A program made the position numbers and the translations under genes. From assembly GCA_016869375.1 (NCBI GenBank), contig VGEH01000033.1:1-35773 (forward strand): 35,773 nt of DNA, written 5' to 3'. Numbering within the stretch: the stretch's first letter is position 1; each line of letters starts with the position of its first letter. Below the pieces are notes generated by a model, which worked only from the letters and a program-made list of their open reading frames with translations, was not told where the DNA came from and made no database searches. The stretch is from Alphaproteobacteria bacterium (GTDB taxonomy: Bacteria; Pseudomonadota; Alphaproteobacteria; SHVZ01). Positions 31,312-35,773 of the stretch are shown here, piece after piece.

Positions 31312-32274
31312 TTACGGAATTAACCGGAACTGGAGCAACAAGGTGCGCTGGAGGGCGACGCGGTTGTCGTCGGAGATGAGGAAGATGAACGTCCCGCCAT
31401 CGGGGGCGGTCTCGACCGCGAGGCCTTCGAAATTGTCGGACACCAGCGGCGGGCCGAGCTCGGCGAGATCGCGGCCGTCCAGGATGGAGCCCGGCCGGAT
31501 CGCCAGGGCGGGAACCAGGACCAGCCGCGAGGCGAAGCCGCCGAGGAGATTGAAGGCGCGCTCCAGGACCAGCAGGTCGCCATTGGCGAGCGCCTTGGCG
31601 TCGACCGGACGGTAGTCGCCGCGGCGACGATAGGTCGCCTCGCGCCAGGTACCGGCGCTGCCGATCCATGCCCTGAGCGCGGCGGCGGATCGTTCGTCGG
31701 TCTCGCTGATCATGACGATGCTGCCGTCGGGGAGCCGTGCCATGGACTCGATGCCGCCATTGGCGGGCTGGCGCGAGATCTCGCGTGGCCCGACCTGCGG
31801 TTCGCCGCGGGAGCGCCAGGGTTCCGGGCCGGCATAGCGGGCGAAGCGGTGCACCTGTTCGAAGCCGACGATGAAGCTGCCGTCGGAAAGCTTGTCCAGC
31901 GCCTCGGCATCGCCCGCGCGCTTGACGGTGAAGGGGCTGCCATTGCGATCGAGGATCGGGTGGATCTCGGCCTCGGAGACGCCGCGGAGACGGCCGGCCT
32001 CGTCGCGCTGGAGGCGCGCCACCAGCCAATGCCCGAGATCGGAGACGGCGACCAGGCGCCGCCCACCCTCGTCGACGACCAGGCCCGAATAGCCGCCGAA
32101 CCGCGCATGGCTGCTTTCGAGCTCGAAACCGGCGACGAATTCGAGCTGGCCGATGCGCGTGACCTTGGCGTCGCGCGGGTGCAGGTCGACGGCGCGGGCG
32201 GAAAGACGAAGCGGCTCCGCCGCCGCTGGAAACGCCAGGAGCAGCGCGACGACCAGGACGCGGCGCAGGCTCAG
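31312..32274 (-). CDS. Exported esterase-like (phytase-like) protein, CTG start
   Basis: 320 residues if translation begins at CTG 32274, overlapping the chaC stop as CTGA with a GAGG site 7 nt upstream. The first ATG/GTG/TTG in frame is GTG 32022, which would discard 84 residues including a good signal peptide (LRRVLVVALLLAFPAAAEPL) and the conserved start FGGYSGLVVDEGGRRLVAVS. These features match the esterase-like activity of phytase domain (PF13449, a beta-propeller), with VSDNFEGLAVETAPDGGTFI near the end. It is probably periplasmic; the substrate is unknown. It is last in the DUF3750-chaC operon. Confidence 0.8.
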   Translation of the reverse strand: MSLRRVLVVALLLAFPAAAEPLRLSARAVDLHPRDAKVTRIGQLEFVAGFELESSHARFGGYSGLVVDEGGRRLVAVSDLGHWLVARLQRDEAGRLRGVSEAEIHPILDRNGSPFTVKRAGDAEALDKLSDGSFIVGFEQVHRFARYAGPEPWRSRGEPQVGPREISRQPANGGIESMARLPDGSIVMISETDERSAAALRAWIGSAGTWREATYRRRGDYRPVDAKALANGDLLVLERAFNLLGGFASRLVLVPALAIRPGSILDGRDLAELGPPLVSDNFEGLAVETAPDGGTFIFLISDDNRVALQRTLLLQFRLIP

Positions 32275-32939
32275 GGCGAGGCCTCGGACAGCTGGCGCCG
32301 CACCTTCGCGGCGAGCCGCCGCATCGAGCGGTCGTGGATGCCGAGCTGGTCCAGATGATCGACGGTGTTCAGAAGGTAGTCGCGGCAGGGACCGATGCGA
32401 CCGGCGGCGCGGGCGATGGCATCGGCGGCGCGCTCCTCCGACATCTTCTCGGCATAGCGCTCATGGTCGCGGTTGATCGTGAAGGCGATCGCGGCGACCT
32501 GGCCCGTGCCGGTCGAGGCGCGCACCCAGCTCGGCACATAGGCGTTGCTGACCATCTCGCGCCGCCACAGCACGTCGGTCTCGCTTTCGACCAGCTCAGG
32601 CGCGATCCGGAGAAGGATGCCGCGGCAGGAGCCGCCGCGGTCGAGGCCAAGCATTAGGCCCGGGCACTCGGGCGAGCCGCGGCCGAGCGTCGTCCACAGG
32701 CAGAAGCGGCGATGCCAGCCATGCACCGTGCCGATCTGGCGCTCGACGAAATGGAAGGCCGGGTTCCAGATCAGCGAGCCGTAGCCGAAGATCCAGACGT
32801 CTTTCGACGGGGCCTTGGACAGGACCGCTCGGCGAGACGCGAGCAGCTCCTCGTCGGACATCGCCCTGAAGCTGCTGCCTGCTTCGCGCGCCATCTGCTG
32901 GATCCAGCCGCTCTGGATCTGCTCGCGGGTCAGGCTCAT
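32271..32939 (-). CDS. chaC: Glutathione-specific gamma-glutamylcyclotransferase (ChaC family)
   Basis: 222 residues from ATG 32939, overlapping the upstream stop as TGATG. FGYGSLIWNPAF (51-62) is the ChaC nucleotide-fold signature, and Glu128 in LWRREM is the catalytic acid. It splits glutathione into 5-oxoproline and Cys-Gly in the cytosol. The N-terminal 45 residues are an extension found in alphaproteobacterial members. A glutathione transferase gene lies 0.8 kb away on the other strand, but a functional link is only suggestive. Confidence 0.92.
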   Translation of the reverse strand: MSLTREQIQSGWIQQMAREAGSSFRAMSDEELLASRRAVLSKAPSKDVWIFGYGSLIWNPAFHFVERQIGTVHGWHRRFCLWTTLGRGSPECPGLMLGLDRGGSCRGILLRIAPELVESETDVLWRREMVSNAYVPSWVRASTGTGQVAAIAFTINRDHERYAEKMSEERAADAIARAAGRIGPCRDYLLNTVDHLDQLGIHDRSMRRLAAKVRRQLSEASP

Positions 32940-33667
32940 CAGATCGTCCCGACGCCGGGAAGCTTGAGCGCCGGCGGGAAGGCAGAGACGCCGAAGGTGA
33001 GCCCGAGGAAATTGATCTCGACACCCTCGGTCTTCGCCACCGTCAGCCCGGCGAGGCCGAAGAGCGAGAGCTGGAGGCCGGTTCCGCTGGGCGCCCGTCC
33101 GAGCAGCGCGCCGCCGGGGAGGTAGTCCTTGCCGATCGCCGTCGGCGGCAGCGAGAGACCGAGTTCGGGCACCTCTCTGCCAATGAAGGCGACAAAGGTG
33201 TTGCTGTTGGGGCCTGGCCAAGTGATGTAGCTCTGCGGATAGGGATAGCGCTCGACCGCGGCCTTGACCTTCTCGATCATCGCATCGACGCCGGGACCGC
33301 GAAGGTCGACGAGAATCTCGGGATGCGCCCCGAACCAGTAATTGTCCGGGCCGGTGCGATCGAGTCGGACCGCCGGCGCGCCATTGCCGACGCCCCAGCC
33401 CATCACCTCGTAGCGCGAATACCGGTCGGCGTTGCGCGGCTTGACCACGATCCAGGTATGGACCGCGAGCGCCCGGCGCCAGCCGACGGCGCGGGCGGCG
33501 TAGACTTGGACCACGGCTTCGCGCGTGGTCTTCGGATCGGGCGCCTGACCCGAGGAATCCCGGCGCGCCGCGTACCAGGGTACGTCGGCCGGCCGCTCGG
33601 ACTGGCCGGCGGCGAAGGCGATCGGCAGCAGGACCAGGAGCGCGAGCGCGACGAGGAGGACCTTCAT
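32939..33667 (-). CDS. DUF3750 exported protein
   Basis: 242 residues from ATG 33667. A signal peptide or membrane anchor (about 1-20, VLLVALALLVLLPIAFAAGQ) leads to the DUF3750 domain. Family blocks include AVHTWIVVKPRNADRYSRYE, WPGPNSNTFVAFIGREVPEL and LPPTAIGKDY. The conserved His/Asn/Ser content of the second block suggests an enzyme, but no activity is established as far as I know. First gene of the three-gene minus operon. Confidence 0.88.
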   Translation of the reverse strand: MKVLLVALALLVLLPIAFAAGQSERPADVPWYAARRDSSGQAPDPKTTREAVVQVYAARAVGWRRALAVHTWIVVKPRNADRYSRYEVMGWGVGNGAPAVRLDRTGPDNYWFGAHPEILVDLRGPGVDAMIEKVKAAVERYPYPQSYITWPGPNSNTFVAFIGREVPELGLSLPPTAIGKDYLPGGALLGRAPSGTGLQLSLFGLAGLTVAKTEGVEINFLGLTFGVSAFPPALKLPGVGTI

Positions 33668-33777
33668 CGGGATGGAAGCATAGCATAGGGCCTTCCGGCT
33701 TCGGGAAGGGACGCTGTGGCGCCGGCGGCCGGAGCGGCTATAAAGGCGCCCGGATCGAAACGCGGGAGGGATTGGGG
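33668..33777. promoter_or_regulatory. Divergent promoter region, DUF3750 operon / glutathione transferase
   Basis: 110 bp between divergent starts. GGGAGGGA (about 33762-33770) is the ribosome site of the plus-strand gene. No clear promoter hexamers or palindromes were recognised. Confidence 0.3.
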
Positions 33778-34401
33778 ATGTACAAGCTGTTCTATTCGCC
33801 GGGCTCGGCGGCGATGGCGCCGCACGCCCTGCTCGAGGAGATTGGCGCGCCGTTCGAGCTGGTCCGGGTCGACACCAAGTCGGGCGAGCACAAGCAGCCG
33901 GAATACCTGAAGCTCAACCCCAATGGCCGCGTGCCGACGCTGGCAGATGGCGATCAGGTCATCTACGAGACGGCGGCGATCATGATGCATCTTGCCGACA
34001 AGCATCCAGGATCCGGCATGGCGCCGGCCGTGGGAACCGCCGAGCGTGCCCGCTACTACCAGTGGATGGTCTACATGACCAACACGGTGCAGGAGGCCTA
34101 TATTGAGTATTACCACCCCGACTACTACGCCAAGACCGAGGCGGGTCAGGCCGAGGTGAAGGCGACGTCCGAGGCACGGCTGCAGCCGATGTTCGCGATC
34201 CTCGACAAGGCCCTGGAGAAGGGGCCTTTCCTTCTTGGCTCGGCCTTCAGCGGCGCCGACATCTTCCTGATGATGATGGCGCGCTGGAGCCGAAACATGG
34301 CGAAGCCGGCGGTGACGTATCCCAACATCAAGCGCTGCGTCGACCAGGTGCTCGCCCGGCCGGCGATCCAGCGCATGATGAAGACGCAGGGCCTGAGCTG
34401 A
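33778..34401 (+). CDS. Glutathione S-transferase family protein
   Basis: 207 residues from ATG 33778, which has a strong GGGAGGGA site; an in-frame TTG two codons earlier is less likely. The N-terminal thioredoxin fold (YKLFYSPGSAAMAPHALLEE, LNPNGRVPTLADGDQVIYET; the cis-Pro VPTL and ETAAI segments bind glutathione) is followed by an all-helical C-terminal domain with GADIFLMMM near 162-170. The beta-class Cys10 position is Ser here (SPGS). Substrate unknown; a detoxification or conjugation role is typical. Confidence 0.9.
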   Translation: MYKLFYSPGSAAMAPHALLEEIGAPFELVRVDTKSGEHKQPEYLKLNPNGRVPTLADGDQVIYETAAIMMHLADKHPGSGMAPAVGTAERARYYQWMVYMTNTVQEAYIEYYHPDYYAKTEAGQAEVKATSEARLQPMFAILDKALEKGPFLLGSAFSGADIFLMMMARWSRNMAKPAVTYPNIKRCVDQVLARPAIQRMMKTQGLS

Positions 34402-34436
34402 GCCCGGCGCCGGCCAAGACTTCTGGAGACCCCTGC

Positions 34437-34982
34437 ATGGCGTGGATGAGCCGCGTCGTTGTCCTACTTCTTCTCGGAGTGTCTGTCGCGATGGCTGATG
34501 ATCTCGTCGATTTCGATGCGAAGGAATCCAAGGTCGTGGTCACCTCTCCGGAGTTTGCCGGCATCGCTGCCAACGTCGCCAAGCGCCGGCAGCCGGCTGC
34601 CGGCGCGCCGGGGCTCGAGTACCTGGTCTTCTCGGACGCCGTTCGCGTCGCCGTCATCAATCACCAATGGAGCGACGCGCCGGCTTCATGGCCGGAGATC
34701 GACCTCGTGCAGTACATCGGCACGGTCAATCCCGGCGGCCAGCTCGAGAAGAAGATCGGCGCTTCCGTTCCCTATGCGCGCGGCGGCGCCACCGGGCGGA
34801 TCACGCAGTTCAGCGTGCAGCATGAGAACGAAGGGCTGGCCTGCGTCGCCTACGACATCAAGGCGGTGCGGGACAGGCTGACCGGTTTCACCTGCATTCC
34901 CGGAACGGCGGCGCTGAGCGAGGACGACGCGAGGAGGCTGGTCAACAGCGTGGGCGTCACCGGCGCCCTGCCACCGGCATAG
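34437..34982 (+). CDS. Secreted protein of unknown function
   Basis: 181 residues from ATG 34437, TGGAGA site 8 nt upstream. A signal peptide (about 1-20, [14 protein letters not shown]) is followed by a soluble domain with two Cys ([15 protein letters not shown] and [10 protein letters not shown]) that may form a disulfide. No family recognised. It begins 36 nt after the glutathione transferase stop and is probably co-transcribed. Its last 26 nt overlap the end of queG on the other strand. Confidence 0.7.
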   Translation: MAWMSRVVVLLLLGVSVAMADDLVDFDAKESKVVVTSPEFAGIAANVAKRRQPAAGAPGLEYLVFSDAVRVAVINHQWSDAPASWPEIDLVQYIGTVNPGGQLEKKIGASVPYARGGATGRITQFSVQHENEGLACVAYDIKAVRDRLTGFTCIPGTAALSEDDARRLVNSVGVTGALPPA

Positions 34983-35773
34983 CCATCTCGGCCAGAACCT
35001 CGTCGTCGCGCTCGAGGTCCTTCCTCTTCTCGATCGCTGCGTTCGCCGCCGGATCGCCGAGCCGGCGCAATGCCCAAATCGCGGCGCCGCGGACCAAGGG
35101 AGCCGCGTCGTCGAGCAGATGCAGAATCGCTGGAGCGAGCGAGGCATCGCCGCTGTTGCCGATCGCGATCAGCACGTTGCGTATGAAGCGGTCGCGACCG
35201 AGGCGCTTCACAGCCGAGCCTGAGAAGTGCGCGCGGAATCCGGCATCGTCGAGAAGGGCGAGCTCGGCGAGGCGAGGAGCGGTGAGCTCGCTCCGCGGCA
35301 GCAGTCCGGGCTCGGATGTGGAGCGCGCGAACTTGTTCCAGGGGCATGCCGCGAGGCAGTCGTCGCAGCCATAGATGCGGTTGCCGAGCAGCGGACGCAG
35401 CTCGGCCGGGATCGGTCCTTTGTGCTCGATCGTCAGATACGAGACGCACCGCCGCGCATCTAGCCGATAGGGTGCGGGGAAGGCGTCGGTCGGGCACGCA
35501 TCGAGGCAGGCGCGGCAGGCGCCGCAGTGATCGGCATGCGGCGGATCGGGCGCGAGCGCCAGGTCGGTGAAGACCTCGCCGAGGAAGAGCCAGGAGCCGA
35601 AATCGCGCGAGACCAGGTTGGTGTGCTTGCCCTGCCAGCCGATGCCGGCCGCCTCCGCCAGCGGCTTCTCCATGACCGGCGCGGTATCGACGAAGACCTT
35701 CACCTGGCAGTCGCGGCCTTCCGCGAGCCAGCGAGCGAGCGCCTTGAGCCGGCTCTTGATCACGTCGTGATAG
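34957..35773 (-). CDS. queG: Epoxyqueuosine reductase QueG, C-terminal part
   Basis: The frame is open to the right edge, so the N-terminus (about 100 residues) is outside the window. About 270 residues are visible, starting [36 protein letters not shown] is the conserved cobalamin-domain segment; its Asp is the proposed proton donor. Two 4Fe-4S clusters are supplied by [20 protein letters not shown] and [11 protein letters not shown]. The C-terminal HEAT-like repeat ([14 protein letters not shown]) is present. QueG reduces epoxyqueuosine in tRNA to queuosine and needs cobalamin. Its end overlaps a convergent gene by 26 nt. Confidence 0.95.
   Translation of the reverse strand, partial: YHDVIKSRLKALARWLAEGRDCQVKVFVDTAPVMEKPLAEAAGIGWQGKHTNLVSRDFGSWLFLGEVFTDLALAPDPPHADHCGACRACLDACPTDAFPAPYRLDARRCVSYLTIEHKGPIPAELRPLLGNRIYGCDDCLAACPWNKFARSTSEPGLLPRSELTAPRLAELALLDDAGFRAHFSGSAVKRLGRDRFIRNVLIAIGNSGDASLAPAILHLLDDAAPLVRGAAIWALRRLGDPAANAAIEKRKDLERDDEVLAEMAMPVAGRR

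Noticed and set aside
31280..32029. Alternative minus-strand frame over the phytase-like gene
   Set aside because: Its translation is Arg/Pro-rich and has no family features, while the neighbouring frame encodes a recognisable domain.
1..35773. tRNA, rRNA, CRISPR array, prophage or replication origin
   Set aside because: No cloverleaf-like, repeat-spacer, phage structural or origin-type sequence was recognised on either strand.

Overview
The window is high-GC, dense, operon-rich DNA typical of an Alphaproteobacterium, with GTG/TTG/CTG starts, 4-nt start/stop overlaps, sym-homospermidine synthase, QueG, and a patatin/CBS pair. A member of Rhodospirillales or a relative is my inference; no rRNA or housekeeping marker is present to settle it.

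Layout. 1-308: the 5' end of an IS1595-type transposase gene next to a family-5 substrate-binding-protein gene cut off after 61 codons. 478-1920: an NMT1/THI5-like periplasmic binding protein and a small tyrosine-rich exported protein, convergent across a shared terminator. 2042-22840: a 20-kb surface-sugar locus. 23013-26090: a polyamine operon (homospermidine synthase, ornithine decarboxylase, GNAT). 26470-31252: patatin, CBS protein, unknown protein and a second TPR-glycosyltransferase in one operon. 31312-33667: DUF3750, ChaC and a phytase-like esterase (read from a CTG start). 33778-35773: a glutathione transferase, a secreted unknown and the C-terminal part of queG.

The sugar locus looks like a nonulosonic-acid (pseudaminic/legionaminic type) factory. 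The backbone enzymes are PseB, a class-III aminotransferase, a GNAT (possible PseH), PseG, a PseI/NeuB synthase and an SpsF-type cytidylyltransferase. No PseC-type (DegT) aminotransferase is visible, so the class-III enzyme may take its place. Decoration genes surround it: a PseA/WbpG amidotransferase with its HisH/HisF ammonia pair (acetamidino group), a NodU/CmcH-type O-carbamoyltransferase, an RmlD-like reductase, an aldo/keto reductase and a DUF4910 peptidase-like protein.

The most unusual part is the run at 16105-21239: acyl carrier protein, AMP-forming ligase, AAC(3)-fold N-acyltransferase, SAM methyltransferase, and a single-chain B12-dependent glutamate mutase (S and E subunits fused). 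Four of the five genes overlap their upstream neighbour by 4 nt. I propose that it makes 3-methylaspartate (possibly N-methylated) from glutamate, loads it on the carrier protein and attaches it to an amino group of the sugar. The nearest precedent I know is the N-methylglutamyl legionaminic acid of Clostridium botulinum flagellin. Two TPR-glycosyltransferases resembling Caulobacter FlmG (21236-22840 and 26470-28584) are the likely transferases onto flagellin, although no flagellin gene lies in the window.
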